Positions 24,933 to 35,104 of a stretch of DNA of 64,000 bases are shown one piece after another. Position 1 is the first letter of the stretch. Every line of letters begins with the position of its first letter. Position numbers and translations under genes: made by a program. The DNA lies in contig CAVVBC010000036.1 of NCBI GenBank assembly GCA_963746325.1, positions 278,127 through 342,126 on the forward strand, given 5' to 3'. Origin of the DNA: RPQJ01 sp963746325 (GTDB lineage: Bacteria; Pseudomonadota; Gammaproteobacteria; Steroidobacterales; Steroidobacteraceae). The notes below the pieces were generated by a model. It was not told the origin of the DNA, searched no databases, and saw only the letters and a program-made list of their open reading frames with translations.

Positions 24933-26537
24933 TTGAGCGGCGGTTTCTTCCGCAGCACCTCGATCGTCGGCGCGTTCACGCTCATTTCGCGCGTGACCGG
25001 CCTGCTGCGCGACATGGTCTATTCCCGGATGTTCGGCGCCGGGCTGCTCATGGACGCCTTCCTGGTCGCGTTCAAGATCCCCAATTTCATGCGCCGCCTG
25101 TTTGCCGAAGGCGCGTTCTCGCAGGCCTTCGTCCCGGTGGTCTCGGAGTACAAGGTCCAGCGCGAGCACCAGGAGGTGCGCGAGCTGATCGACGGGGCCA
25201 TGGGCACGATGGCCTGGTTCCTCTCGCTGCTGACCATCGTGGGCGTCGTGGCTGCCCCGCTGCTCGTGATGCTCTTTGCCCCGGGTTTTCGCGCGGACGG
25301 CGACCGCTTCGACCTGACGGTCGACATGCTGCGCTGGACGTTCCCGTACATCCTGTTCGTGTCACTGGCCGCGCTCGCGGGCGGCGTGCTGAACAGCTAC
25401 GGCAAGTTCGCCGTGCCTGCGACCACGTCGACGCTCATGAACGTGGTCATGATCGTCTTCGCGGCATTCATCGCCCCGCATTTCGCGCAGCCCGGCATCG
25501 CGCTGGCGATCGGCGTCTTCGTTTCGGGCCTGGTGCAACTCGGGTTCCAGCTGCCCTTCATGCTCAAGCTCGGCCTGCTGCGCCGGCCACGCTGGAACTG
25601 GGGGCACGAGGGCGTGCGCAAGATCGGCCGGCTGATGCTGCCCGCCATCTTCGGCTCGTCGGTGTCGCAGGTCGCGCTGCTGCTCGACACGCTGATCGCC
25701 TCGTTCCTGGTGACCGGCAGCATCGCCTGGCTCTACTACGCGGACCGCCTCGTCGAGTTCCCGCTCGGCGTGTTCTCGATCGCGCTCGCCACGGTGATCC
25801 TGCCTGGACTCGCCGCGCACCATGCCGCGCAGTCGCCGGAGCGTTTCGCCTCGACGCTCGACTGGGCGGTGAAGCTCACCACCATCGTCGTCCTGCCCGC
25901 GACGGTCGCGCTGCTGCTGCTGGCGGGCCCGCTCACGGTCGTCATATTCCATTACGGCAGGTTCGACGAGCAGGACGTGCGCATGTCGACGCTGGCGCTG
26001 ATGGCGTACTCGGGCGGCCTGATGGGATTCAGCATGGTGAAAGTGCTGGCGCCCGGTTTCTTCGCGCGCCAGGACACCAAGACGCCCGTCAGGATCGGCG
26101 TGCAATCGCTCGCGCTCAGCATGGGCCTCAACCTGGCGGTCGTGCTGCCGCTGGCGCTCATCTACCCCGACCGTCCCGGCCTGCATGCCCTGCTCGCGCT
26201 CAACACCGGCATTGGCGCCTGGTTCAACGCCGGGATGCTGTACCGGGGCCTGCGCCGGCAGGGCGTGCTGCGGCACTCGTCCGGCTGGCGCCGCACGCTG
26301 TGGCAGGTATTCGCGGCGAACGTGGCGATGGGGTTGTTCCTGTGGTTCGTCGCGGGCGACACGCAACGCTGGCTCGACATGAATGCATGGCATCGCGTCG
26401 GCTGGATGGGGGTTCTCGTCGTCGGCGGCGCGGGCATTTATTTCGGCGTGCTGTACGTGCTGGGCATGCGTGTGCGCGACCTGCGGCACCAGAAGATTGA
26501 CATGCTGCCGCGACCCGCGGACACCGCGCCACCATGA
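24933..26537 (+). CDS. murJ: Lipid II flippase MurJ (MviN)
   Basis: About 534 aa from an inferred TTG at 24933, giving LSGGFFRSTSIVGAFTLISRVTGLLRD; homology to MurJ begins there, and no ATG or GTG is available in frame between the repeats and this point. LLMDAFLVAFKIPNFMRRLFAEGAFSQAFVPV is the MVF family hallmark. About 14 membrane helices. Moves the peptidoglycan precursor lipid II across the inner membrane. Overlaps ribF by 4 bp (ATGA). Confidence 0.93.
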   Translation: MSGGFFRSTSIVGAFTLISRVTGLLRDMVYSRMFGAGLLMDAFLVAFKIPNFMRRLFAEGAFSQAFVPVVSEYKVQREHQEVRELIDGAMGTMAWFLSLLTIVGVVAAPLLVMLFAPGFRADGDRFDLTVDMLRWTFPYILFVSLAALAGGVLNSYGKFAVPATTSTLMNVVMIVFAAFIAPHFAQPGIALAIGVFVSGLVQLGFQLPFMLKLGLLRRPRWNWGHEGVRKIGRLMLPAIFGSSVSQVALLLDTLIASFLVTGSIAWLYYADRLVEFPLGVFSIALATVILPGLAAHHAAQSPERFASTLDWAVKLTTIVVLPATVALLLLAGPLTVVIFHYGRFDEQDVRMSTLALMAYSGGLMGFSMVKVLAPGFFARQDTKTPVRIGVQSLALSMGLNLAVVLPLALIYPDRPGLHALLALNTGIGAWFNAGMLYRGLRRQGVLRHSSGWRRTLWQVFAANVAMGLFLWFVAGDTQRWLDMNAWHRVGWMGVLVVGGAGIYFGVLYVLGMRVRDLRHQKIDMLPRPADTAPP

Positions 26538-27478
26538 GCGGCACGCCGTGCAGGATCGAACTGGTGCGTGGCCTGCACAACCTGCGGCCGCGGCATCGCG
26601 GCTGCGTCGCGACCATCGGCAATTACGACGGCGTGCATCGTGGCCACCAGCACATGCTGCAGGCGGTGCGGACCAGGGCCGACGAGCTCGGCCTCCCGGC
26701 GACCGTCGTCACCTTCGAGCCCACGCCGCGCGAGTTCTTTGAAGGCGCCGCGGCGCCGGCGCGCCTCATGCGCCTGCGCGAGAAGCTCGACGCGCTGGCG
26801 CTGTACGGCATCGATCGCGTCGTGCTGCTGCGTTTCGACGAGCGCATGCGCAATTTCAGCGCGGCGGCCTTCGAGCAGTCGCTGCTCGCCGATGCGCTCG
26901 GTGTCCGCCACATCGTGGTCGGCCACGACTTCCACTACGCGCGCAAGCGCGAGGGCAACATCGTGTCGTTGCGGGCCGCGGGCGAGCGGCATGGGTTTAC
27001 GGTGGCCGAGGTCGGGGAGTTCCTGGTCGGTGGCGAGCGCGTCAGCAGCTCGCTGGTACGGGCCGCGTTGGGCGCCAACGATCTCGAACGCGCCGCGCTG
27101 CTGCTCGGTCGCCCCTACCGCATGACGGGGCGGGTGCGCCGGGGCGTGCAGCTCGGGCGCACGCTGGGGTATCCCACCGCGAACCTCGCCCTGCACCGCA
27201 AGGTGGTGCCGCTGTGGGGCATCCTCGCGGTGCGGGTCAGCGGGGGCGGGCTACGGGACCATCCGGCGGTCGTGAGCCTGGGCACGCGACCCACGGTAAA
27301 CGGCGTCGATCCGCTGCTCGAGGTGCACCTCTTTGACTTCGACGGCGACCTCTACGGCCAGTACCTGAGCGTGGATTTCATGCACTGGCTGCGCGCCGAG
27401 CAGAAATTCGCCTCCCTGGACGCGCTGGTGGCACAGATGCACATCGATTCGGCCCAGGCCCGCGCCGCGCTGGCTTGA
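26534..27478 (+). CDS. ribF: Bifunctional riboflavin kinase/FAD synthetase
   Basis: 314 aa. N-terminal FMN adenylyltransferase domain with TIGNYDGVHRGHQHML (HxGH-type motif) and a later SSSLVRAAL; C-terminal flavokinase domain with GRTLGYPTANLAL and SLGTRPTVNG. Makes FMN and FAD. Sits between murJ and ileS in the classic gammaproteobacterial order. Confidence 0.96.
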   Translation: MSGTPCRIELVRGLHNLRPRHRGCVATIGNYDGVHRGHQHMLQAVRTRADELGLPATVVTFEPTPREFFEGAAAPARLMRLREKLDALALYGIDRVVLLRFDERMRNFSAAAFEQSLLADALGVRHIVVGHDFHYARKREGNIVSLRAAGERHGFTVAEVGEFLVGGERVSSSLVRAALGANDLERAALLLGRPYRMTGRVRRGVQLGRTLGYPTANLALHRKVVPLWGILAVRVSGGGLRDHPAVVSLGTRPTVNGVDPLLEVHLFDFDGDLYGQYLSVDFMHWLRAEQKFASLDALVAQMHIDSAQARAALA

Positions 27479-27617
27479 GCGCGAGCGCCCTGCCGGCTGG
27501 CAGTCAGCCGGGCAGCCGCGTCCCGACGCGCGGCTGAAGTCTGGACTAAATACCTGAATTGCATCACTATTTCGGGTTCCCTGCGCGCATGCGTCGTCGC
27601 TCCTGAAAACCCCGCCC

Positions 27618-30461
27618 ATGGCTGACTACAAGAACACAGTAAACCTGCCCGACACGGCGTTCGCCATGAAGGCCGATCTGGCACGCCGTGAGCCCGAGAT
27701 GCTGGCGTGGTGGGAAGAGCACCGCACCTACGAGAAGCTGCGCGCAATCGCCGCGGACCGCCCGAAGTTCATCCTGCACGACGGCCCGCCGTACGCGAAC
27801 GGCGCGATCCACATCGGGCATGCGGTCAACAAGATCCTCAAGGACATCATCGTCAAGTCGCGCACGCTCGACGGCTTCGACGCGCCTTACGTGCCCGGCT
27901 GGGACTGCCACGGCCTGCCCATCGAACACGCAGTCGAGAAGGTGCGGGGCCGCGAGATGAAGCAGCTCGACGCCAAGGCGTTCCGCCAGGCCTGCCGCGA
28001 GTTCGCGCTGGAGCAGATCGACGTCCAGCGCAGGGACTTCATCCGCCTCGGGGTCATGGGCGACTGGTTCAATCCGTACCTGACGCTGGCGCCGCGCTAC
28101 GAAGCAGATCAGCTGCGCGCATTCGCGCAGATCATCCGCAACGGCCACCTGTACAAGGGCTACAAGCCGGTGCACTGGTGCCTGGACTGCCGTTCGGCGC
28201 TCGCCGAAGCCGAGGTCGAGTACGAAGAACGCACGTCGCCGTCGATCGACGTCAGGTTCGAGGCAGTCGACGGGGCCGACCTCGCCCGGCGTTTCGGAAT
28301 CCAGGCATTGCCGCTGGGTCGCGCCAGCATCGTGATCTGGACCACGACCCCCTGGACGCTGCCGGCCAACCAGGCTGTGGCGGTGCACCCGGAATACGAG
28401 TACTCGTTGCTGCGCGTCAGCCACACGCCGCAGCTCGATGACGTCCACAGCGGTGTCGAGACACTGCTGGTCGCGAGCGAGCTGGCGCCGGCCGTGATCA
28501 AGCGTGCGGGCATCGCCATGTCGCAGGAAATCGGCCGCGTGAAAGGCGCAGAGCTCGAGCACCTGCGCGTGCGGCATCCGTTCTACGATCGCGTCGTGCC
28601 CGTGATCCTCGGCGAGCACGTAACCCTCGACAGCGGCACCGGCGCCGTGCACACCGCGCCGGGACACGGCCAGGAAGACTTCATCGTCGGCAAGAAGTAC
28701 GGGCTGGAGGTCGACAACCCGGTCGGCAGCGACGGCCGCTTCCTGCCGGCCACGCCGATCTTTGCCGGCGAGAAGGTGTTCGAGGCCAACAAGCACGTGG
28801 TCGAGGTACTGCGCGAAAGCGGCGCGCTGCTCCACCACGAGGCGTACCAGCACAGCTACCCGCACTGCTGGCGCCACAAGACACCGGTGATTTTCCGCGC
28901 GACGCCGCAATGGTTCATCAGCATGGAGCAGGCCGGGCTGCGCGCCGCGGCACTCGCTGAGATCGGCAAGGTCGAGTGGACGCCGGGCTGGGGCGAGCAG
29001 CGCATCTACAGCATGATCGCGGGCCGTCCCGACTGGTGCATCTCGCGCCAGCGCATGTGGGGCGTGCCGCTGTCGCTGTTCACGCACAAGGACACGGGCG
29101 AACTGCATCCGCGCACGCCGGAGCTCGTCGACCAGGTGGCCGAACTCGTGGCCCGTGACGGTATCGATGCCTGGTTCGAGCTCGATCCGGCCACGCTGCT
29201 CGGCGTCGACGCGCCGACTTACGAGAAAGTCACTGACATCATGGACGTCTGGGTCGACTCGGGTGTGTCCCATCACTGCGTCTCGCAAAGCCGGCCCGAG
29301 ATCCGCACGCCGGCCGACCTCTATCTCGAGGGCTCCGACCAGCATCGCGGCTGGTTCCACAGCTCGCTGCTGACCTCGGTGGCACAGAAGGGCCACGCGC
29401 CCTACAAGGGCGTGCTCACCCACGGTTTTACCGTGGACGAGAAGGGCCGCAAGATGTCCAAGTCGCTCGGCAACGTCGTGCTGCCGCAGAAGGTGATGAG
29501 CACGCTCGGCGCCGACGTGCTGCGACTCTGGGTGGCAGCCACCGACTACGCCAACGAGATCAGCGTTTCCGACGAGATCCTCAAGCGCACGTCGGATTCG
29601 TATCGCCGCATCCGCAACACCGTCCGCTTCCTGCTGGGCAACCTGGCGGGATTCGATCCCGCGCGCGATGCGGTGCCGGTCGAGCAGATGGTCGAACTCG
29701 ACCGCTGGGCGCTCGCGCGCACGCGCGAACTGCAGGACGAAATCATCGCCGCCTATCGCAGCTATGACTTCCACGTGATCTACCAGAAGCTGCACAACTT
29801 CTGCGTGGTCGACCTGGGCGGCTTCTACCTCGACGTGCTGAAGGATCGCCTGTACACCACGCCGGCCGCAGGGCACCCGCGGCGCTCGGCGCAGACGGCC
29901 ATGTACTGGATCGCCGAGGCGATGGTGCGCTGGCTGGCGCCGATCCTGTCGTTCACCGCCGAGGAAATCTGGGCGTTCATGCCGGGCAAACGGGCCGAAT
30001 CGGTGTTCTTCACGACCTGGGCGGACATCCCGGCCACCGCCCACCTGGCGCAACCGGTCGACTGGCCGAAGGTGCTGGAGGCGCGCGCTGCAGTCCTGCG
30101 CGAGCTCGAGACACTGCGCGTCGCGAACCAGATTGGCGCGCCGCTCGACGCGGACGTCACGCTGTACGGCACGCCCGACTGGACGGCGGCCCTGCAGCCG
30201 CTGGGCGAGGAGTTGCGCTTCGTGCTGATCACGTCGACCGCCGAGGTGGTCGACGCGGCGGCAAGGCCTGCCGATGCCATCGCTGCCGTTGGCGAAGGCA
30301 GCAGCGGCCTGTGGCTGCACGTGCGCCGATCGGCAGCCGCCAAGTGCGCACGCTGCTGGCACAAGCGGGCCGACGTGGGTACCGTGGCAGCCCACCCGGA
30401 ACTGTGCGGGCGCTGCGTGGTCAATCTCGACGGCCCCGGCGAGTCACGCCAGCACGCCTGA
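27618..30461 (+). CDS. ileS: Isoleucyl-tRNA synthetase
   Basis: 947 aa class I synthetase. HIGH motif in GAIHIGHAVNK, editing (CP1) domain with TTPWTLPANQAVAVHPEYEY, KMSKS motif in GRKMSKSLGNVV, and a C-terminal zinc site CARCWHKRADVG...CGRCV, the bacterial type 1 arrangement that is sensitive to mupirocin. Full length, uninterrupted. Confidence 0.97.
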   Translation: MADYKNTVNLPDTAFAMKADLARREPEMLAWWEEHRTYEKLRAIAADRPKFILHDGPPYANGAIHIGHAVNKILKDIIVKSRTLDGFDAPYVPGWDCHGLPIEHAVEKVRGREMKQLDAKAFRQACREFALEQIDVQRRDFIRLGVMGDWFNPYLTLAPRYEADQLRAFAQIIRNGHLYKGYKPVHWCLDCRSALAEAEVEYEERTSPSIDVRFEAVDGADLARRFGIQALPLGRASIVIWTTTPWTLPANQAVAVHPEYEYSLLRVSHTPQLDDVHSGVETLLVASELAPAVIKRAGIAMSQEIGRVKGAELEHLRVRHPFYDRVVPVILGEHVTLDSGTGAVHTAPGHGQEDFIVGKKYGLEVDNPVGSDGRFLPATPIFAGEKVFEANKHVVEVLRESGALLHHEAYQHSYPHCWRHKTPVIFRATPQWFISMEQAGLRAAALAEIGKVEWTPGWGEQRIYSMIAGRPDWCISRQRMWGVPLSLFTHKDTGELHPRTPELVDQVAELVARDGIDAWFELDPATLLGVDAPTYEKVTDIMDVWVDSGVSHHCVSQSRPEIRTPADLYLEGSDQHRGWFHSSLLTSVAQKGHAPYKGVLTHGFTVDEKGRKMSKSLGNVVLPQKVMSTLGADVLRLWVAATDYANEISVSDEILKRTSDSYRRIRNTVRFLLGNLAGFDPARDAVPVEQMVELDRWALARTRELQDEIIAAYRSYDFHVIYQKLHNFCVVDLGGFYLDVLKDRLYTTPAAGHPRRSAQTAMYWIAEAMVRWLAPILSFTAEEIWAFMPGKRAESVFFTTWADIPATAHLAQPVDWPKVLEARAAVLRELETLRVANQIGAPLDADVTLYGTPDWTAALQPLGEELRFVLITSTAEVVDAAARPADAIAAVGEGSSGLWLHVRRSAAAKCARCWHKRADVGTVAAHPELCGRCVVNLDGPGESRQHA

Positions 30462-30481
30462 CAGCAGAGCCCAAGGACGCG

Positions 30482-31045
30482 ATGACCACACCCGACACGC
30501 CGAAGCCCCCAGGCACGACCCACGCGACCAGCGCGGCCTCGTCCGCACTGGCCTCCCTTGCCAGCCTGCGCAGCCAGCGCACGCACCCGGCGGCCTGGCT
30601 GTGGCTGTCGGCTTTCGTCATCGGCTTCGACCAGGTCACCAAGTTCCTGGCAACGCGCTTCCTCGAGCTCTACGAGCGCGTCGAGGTGCTGCCCGTGCTC
30701 GACTTCACGTTGCTGCACAACACCGGCGCCGCGTTCTCGATCCTGGCCAACGCGTCGGGCTGGCAGCGCGGTTTTTTCGTCACGCTGGGCCTCGTCGTGA
30801 GCGCGGCGCTGGTCGTGTGGCTGTGGCGGCTGCCGCGCGGCGAGAAGTTCCTGCCGCTCGCGCTGGCGCTGATCGTCGGCGGCGCCATCGGCAACGTGAT
30901 CGACCGCATCTTGCACGGCTACGTCATCGACTTCATCCACGCGCACTGGGGCGGGGCGTACTTCCCGGCCTTCAACATCGCTGACAGCGCGATCACGATC
31001 GGTGCGGCGCTGATGATCCTCGACGCCTTTCGCGAGCGTCACTGA
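30482..31045 (+). CDS. lspA: Lipoprotein signal peptidase (signal peptidase II)
   Basis: 187 aa from ATG 30482 after AAGGACGCG. Four membrane helices; catalytic Asp motifs GGAIGNVIDRI and FNIADSAITIG, plus HNTGAAFSIL. The N-terminal 40 residues are an extra hydrophilic Ser/Ala/Thr-rich extension compared with E. coli LspA (164 aa), so an internal start is possible. Confidence 0.95.
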   Translation: MTTPDTPKPPGTTHATSAASSALASLASLRSQRTHPAAWLWLSAFVIGFDQVTKFLATRFLELYERVEVLPVLDFTLLHNTGAAFSILANASGWQRGFFVTLGLVVSAALVVWLWRLPRGEKFLPLALALIVGGAIGNVIDRILHGYVIDFIHAHWGGAYFPAFNIADSAITIGAALMILDAFRERH

Positions 31046-31047
31046 CC

Positions 31048-32015
31048 GTGCAGATCCTGCTCGCCAATCCCCGCGGGTTCTGCGCCGGAGTCGACCGGGC
31101 GATCGACATCGTCGAGCGCGCGCTGGAGCTGTTCGGCGCGCCGATCTACGTGCGGCACGAGGTCGTGCACAACAAGTTCGTGGTCGACCGGCTGCGCGGT
31201 CTCGGGCGCCGTGTTCGTCGAGGAACTCGACGAGGTGCCCGACGGCGCCACGGTGATCTTCAGCGCGCACGGCGTGTCGAAGGCCGTGCAGGCCGAGGCC
31301 AGGCGGCGCGAGTTGCGCGTGTTCGATGCGACGTGTCCGCTGGTCACCAAGGTGCACATGGAGGTCTCGCGCTACGGGCGCGACGGCCGCGACGTGATCC
31401 TGATCGGGCACGAGGGCCATCCGGAAGTGGAGGGCACCATGGGGCAGTTCGATACAACCCAGGGCGGCCGCATCTGCCTCGTCGAAGACGTCGCGGACGT
31501 CGAGCAACTGCACGTGCGCGATCCGTCACGCGTGGGCGTGGTCACGCAGACCACGCTTTCCGTGGACGATACGGCCGAGGTGCTCGAGGCGCTGCAGCGC
31601 AAGTTCCCGACGCTGTCGACGCCGCGCAAGGAAGACATCTGCTACGCGACGCAGAACCGGCAGGACGCGGTCAAGAAGCTGGTCGCGACGTGCGACGTGA
31701 TGGTCGTCGTCGGTTCGGCGTCCAGTTCCAATTCCAATCGCCTGCGCGAGATCGCCGAGAAGGCCGGCATTCCCGGCTACCTCGTCGATGGGCCCGACGA
31801 CCTGCGCAGCCGAGTGGTTCGCGGACAAGAGTGCCGTGGGCGTCACGGCCGGGGCCTCGGCGCCGGAATTGCTGGTGCAGCGCGTCGTGGCGCGGCTGCG
31901 GGAGTGGGGCGGCCAGGGCGCCGCCGAGGTGGAAGGTCGCGCAGAGCACGTCGTGTTTGCGCTGCCGCGTGAACTGCGGACCACCAAGGCCAAGGCGGAC
32001 GACGCGCCGGCCTGA
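31048..32015 (+). CDS. ispH: 4-hydroxy-3-methylbut-2-enyl diphosphate reductase, frame broken twice
   Basis: Last step of the MEP isoprenoid pathway. The GTG start gives MQILLANPRGFCAGVDRAI. The frame breaks near 31206 (an extra G in GGG) and near 31810 (an extra base in CGCAGCC). Reading across both restores a whole protein: SAHGVSKAV, FDATCPLV (second Cys), HEGHPEVEG, ATQNRQD, GSASSSNS and VGVTAGASAPE, with the three Fe-S cysteines present. IspH is essential here unless another copy exists, so base-call errors are the likely cause. Follows lspA by 2 bp. Confidence 0.85.
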
Positions 32016-32034
32016 GTTCGCTGCGCTGCGCGCC

Positions 32035-32490
32035 TCACCGCGACCAGCAATCGTGATGCGTTGCAGTGCGCGCGCCGGCGGCATCGAGGCCGAACTGCGC
32101 ACAGTGCGCGTCGTGCACCTGCTTTCCTATGGCAATCGCGGTCGCGGTGAAGGTGCTGGCATCTGCTGCATCGATGGTGATGGCGTAGTTTCCGCCGTCC
32201 GTGACGGCGCTCGATCCAAGGCCGGCCGGCGGGACGGCTGTGAGTTGCGTCGTGTACTCGCGGTGATGAAGGTAATGGGCTTCCTGCCCCGCGGCCACCG
32301 CCAGCAGCGCCGATCGTGCCTCCACGCGGTTGGCCCGCAGCAGGTAGGCGCGATAGCCCGGCAACGCCGCCAGCGTGAGAATCGCCGCGATGGCGACCAC
32401 GACGAGCAGTTCGAGCAGTGACATGCCCGCGGCGCCGGCGCGGACAGGTAATTGCGGCTGCCCGCAGCGCCATGACGCTCGTCGATTCAT
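32035..32490 (-). CDS. pilE: Type IV pilin (PilE-like), second minor pilin set
   Basis: 151 aa from ATG 32490, overlapping the pilX stop. Type III leader cut at G^MSLLE with Glu5 present, followed by the long hydrophobic helix LLVVVAIAAILTLAALPGYRAYLL. The globular part ends in a disulfide-sized loop (DAHCAQF...HHDCWSR). Its C-terminal half resembles the pilin at 35239-35668 (both end CW-x-R), consistent with duplication of the locus. Confidence 0.82.
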   Translation of the reverse strand: MNRRASWRCGQPQLPVRAGAAGMSLLELLVVVAIAAILTLAALPGYRAYLLRANRVEARSALLAVAAGQEAHYLHHREYTTQLTAVPPAGLGSSAVTDGGNYAITIDAADASTFTATAIAIGKQVHDAHCAQFGLDAAGARTATHHDCWSR

Positions 32491-33077
32491 TCCGCTTCCG
32501 CTTCGAACCATGAAGTGCGGATGGGCGGGGGATAGGGCTGCGCGGCACAGGAGCCGTCGCCCGGAGCACACGTGGCAGGGCCGCCCGTCCAGCCCGTCGG
32601 ACGCAACACCTTGAAGTTCTGCAGCAGCGTGCTCCTGGCGCCACGCGCGCTGAAGCCGGTCGCCTCGATCACGAAGTGGAACGCCTCGAGGAGCGCAGCC
32701 GGGTCGGTCGGCGGCAGTCCACTGGGGGTCGACCCGGCGAAGTGCAGGCGATAGGCGTAGCTGTCTCCTGCCGCGTCCGGTACGGGCACCGAGCCGCCCG
32801 TTGCAGGCACGGTCCGTGGCGCGGCGAGCGTAGCTGAGGTGGCAAGGTCTGGCGCTCGCAGTGCCTGCTCGATGCCGTACTCGGCCGCCTGGAATGAACG
32901 TTCGCGCAGTTCGACGTTGACGGCGATGCGCTGCTCGACGAGCGCCGCTGTAAACCCGGCGACGGCCAGTATCGCGAACACGGTGAGCAGCAGCAGGCAG
33001 GTGGCGAGCGCAAATCCCTGCGCGTGCCGCACGAGCGCGGCGTTGGCGGTGGGTGAGGGCGGCGGCGTTGTGCTCAC
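32487..33077 (-). CDS. pilX: Type IV pilus minor pilin PilX-like
   Basis: 196 aa. GFALATCLLLLTVFAILAVAGF near residue 20 is the PilX N-terminal helix, followed by LRERSFQAAEYGIEQAL, the AAE-x-GIEQAL signature of PilX. PilX lacks the classical Glu5. C-terminal domain ends SWFEAEAE. Overlaps pilW (start) and pilE (end) by 4 bp each. Confidence 0.83.
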   Translation of the reverse strand: MSTTPPPSPTANAALVRHAQGFALATCLLLLTVFAILAVAGFTAALVEQRIAVNVELRERSFQAAEYGIEQALRAPDLATSATLAAPRTVPATGGSVPVPDAAGDSYAYRLHFAGSTPSGLPPTDPAALLEAFHFVIEATGFSARGARSTLLQNFKVLRPTGWTGGPATCAPGDGSCAAQPYPPPIRTSWFEAEAE

Positions 33078-34070
33078 GGACGTGCGTTCCGGACATGGAT
33101 CGTCTTCGTGACGAGCATGCGGGCGAAGCCATCGTTGCTCGCCGGCCAGGTGCGATCCGCATAGCTCGATGCCGCGAATGCAGCCGTCGCACCGGCGCGC
33201 TCCACGCTGCGCAGCCGCAACCAGAGCCGCACGCAGACGGCGCGTGCGCCGGCCGGCAATGCTTCCGGTTCGAAGTAGCTGTCGATGGCGCCGTCACCAT
33301 CCACGTCCGCGCCAATGCGAAACTGCAGGTCTTCGACGCCGGGGGCGATTTCCTCGTCGCCGATGCCGGGTCCGCCGGTGAGCAGCTTGCGTCGCAGTGC
33401 CGGTATCGACCAGCCCACGCTCGACTCGGCGCTGACGTAGTACGCGTGCACCAGCAGGCTGCGCAACTCCGACGGCGGGCCCATGCCGGGCGCGGCAGCC
33501 AGCGGGAACCCCGCCGGAATCGCATTGCCGGTGTCCTGCGGCACGAACAGCCGCGCCTGGTCGCGCGACGAGATCAGCAGCACTTCATCCCGCACGGGAG
33601 ACGGTACGGTGTTGCTCGTCAGCGCGATTTCGCGCGCACTGGCGCGGCGCACGACGAGCACGTCCGCTCCGGGCTGCGCGCCTCCCGCGCTCGGCGCGCA
33701 ATTGGCGACGGCCAGGTAACGATTGTTGGTGCCGGCTATGGGGTTGGCGACGTCGGTGGCCCACGGCGCGCCACCGCACCGCGCCGGGAAGGTGAATGCG
33801 GGATGGGTGGAGACGTTCTCATGACCTTGCGCCAGGCCCCAGAACCCTGCCATGCGCACGTCGGATTCGATCACGGCCAGCGCCTGGCGCGCGGTTTCGT
33901 GCATGCGCGCATGCGTGTCGAGCACGCGCAATGCCGCGCTGGTTCGCGCATGCAGTACCACGGCGGCAGCGATTACGAACAGGCCCAGCGCGAGTGCCGT
34001 CAGCGCCTCGACCAGCCCGCAGCCAGTACTGAGTCGTCGATGGCGCGTGCGTCCGTTGCCAGCGTGCCAT
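33074..34070 (-). CDS. pilW: Type IV pilus minor pilin PilW-like, one frameshift near N-terminus
   Basis: ATG 34070 opens MARWQRTHAPSTT, but the prepilin motif TGCGLVEALTALALG (cut before C, Glu5) is in the next frame, so one extra base lies in about 34030-34065. From there the product is intact: ARMHETARQALAVIESDVRMAGFWGL (typical PilW), GVEDLQFRIGADVDGDG and the end LVTKTIHVRNARP. About 331 aa when corrected. Confidence 0.78.
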
Positions 34071-34072
34071 CG

Positions 34073-34546
34073 CTAGACCTGCACCTGCAGCGTGAAGGCG
34101 TCGCGGCCCGTCGTGCCTGGCGACGCCCAGCGAATCGAGACCGTGTAAAGGTGCGCGCCGGTGCCGACGACGCTCGTCACAATGAGGCTTGCTTCGGCTC
34201 CCGGCAGCGCGCTCGTCACCTCTCCGTGCCACTCGGTGAGATCACACGCTGCGCGCGTGGCCGCATCGAACGGCAGCGACAATTCGCAGGTGGGCAATGG
34301 CGAGGGCGTGGCGGCGTCAGGGTCGAGTGCATAGGCCGCGCCGGCACCGGAATTCGAGCGGATGCGCTCAGTCATGCTCGCCGCCAACGTCGCCGCCGTG
34401 GCCCGCTGGGCTGCGTCGCGCTCCGTCTGCAGGGCGGAGACCAGCAGGGCGGCGTGTCCGAGCAGGCCCACTGCCAGCAGGGCCGCGGCGACGAGCACCT
34501 CGGTCAGGGCGAAGCCGTCGCCGTGGCGGTGCCGCACGCGGCCCAT
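34073..34546 (-). CDS. pilV: Type IV pilus modification/minor pilin PilV-like
   Basis: 157 aa. Leader MGRVRHRHGDG then FALTEVLVAAALLAVGLLGHAALLV, with Glu5 after G^F; TAATLAASMTERIRSN is the conserved PilV stretch. Intact. Start directly follows the fimT stop (TGA/ATG). Confidence 0.84.
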   Translation of the reverse strand: MGRVRHRHGDGFALTEVLVAAALLAVGLLGHAALLVSALQTERDAAQRATAATLAASMTERIRSNSGAGAAYALDPDAATPSPLPTCELSLPFDAATRAACDLTEWHGEVTSALPGAEASLIVTSVVGTGAHLYTVSIRWASPGTTGRDAFTLQVQV

Positions 34547-35104
34547 TCAGTTGCACACCAGCGGATCGCCCGCGGCCGTAAGCGCTGCGATGCGCGGTCG
34601 CCCCGGCTGGCTCACGATCACCGCGCGTGCGGCGGTGTCGCCGCGTGCATCGCAGAAGGTGTACGTCGCGGTGACGCCGGCCTGGCCGAACGACCGGAAC
34701 GACAGTGTCGTGCGATTGCCTCGTAATCGGCCGCCACGCCATGGCGGATACACCTGCACCAGTGGCTCGCCGACGTCGCGCACTGCGGGTGAGTCACGGT
34801 CCCGGTTCTCGAAGAGCACCCAGCCGGCCTCCCACCCGGTGTCCGTTGCTGCGCAGGTGGCCGCGTCGTCGCTGGGGCACAGGCTGACGATGGCGTTGCG
34901 CTTCATCGCCTCGGAGCGCGCCAGGTGGATGGACTGGACGAAGCGGTCGACCTGCCGCGAGCGCTCGGCGTCGAGTTGCAGGGTGCGGAACGAAGGCACG
35001 CTGAACCCCGTCACGACCCCCAGCAGCGCGATGGCGACCAGCAACTCGGTCAGGGAGAATCCGGCCTGGCTCGGAAGGGGAGTGAGCGTGGGCTCGAGGG
35101 ACAT
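34547..35104 (-). CDS. fimT: Type IV pilus minor pilin FimT/GspH-like
   Basis: 185 aa. G^FSLTELLVAIALLGVVTGFSVPSFRTL, then DRFVQSIHLARSEAMKRNAIVSLCPS (FimT hallmark) and the C-terminal NRTTLSFRSFGQAGVT...IVSQPGRPRI. First gene of the second, pilY1-less minor pilin set (fimT-pilV-pilW-pilX-pilE). 134 bp separate it from the pilin upstream. Confidence 0.85.
   Translation of the reverse strand: MSLEPTLTPLPSQAGFSLTELLVAIALLGVVTGFSVPSFRTLQLDAERSRQVDRFVQSIHLARSEAMKRNAIVSLCPSDDAATCAATDTGWEAGWVLFENRDRDSPAVRDVGEPLVQVYPPWRGGRLRGNRTTLSFRSFGQAGVTATYTFCDARGDTAARAVIVSQPGRPRIAALTAAGDPLVCN

Noticed and set aside
27567..30395. A 940-codon minus-strand frame opposite ileS
   Set aside because: Shadow frame; ileS on the plus strand has all synthetase motifs.
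31200..31815. Programmed ribosomal frameshifting in ispH
   Set aside because: No slippery heptamer or downstream pseudoknot is evident, two shifts would be needed, and IspH is not known to use recoding.
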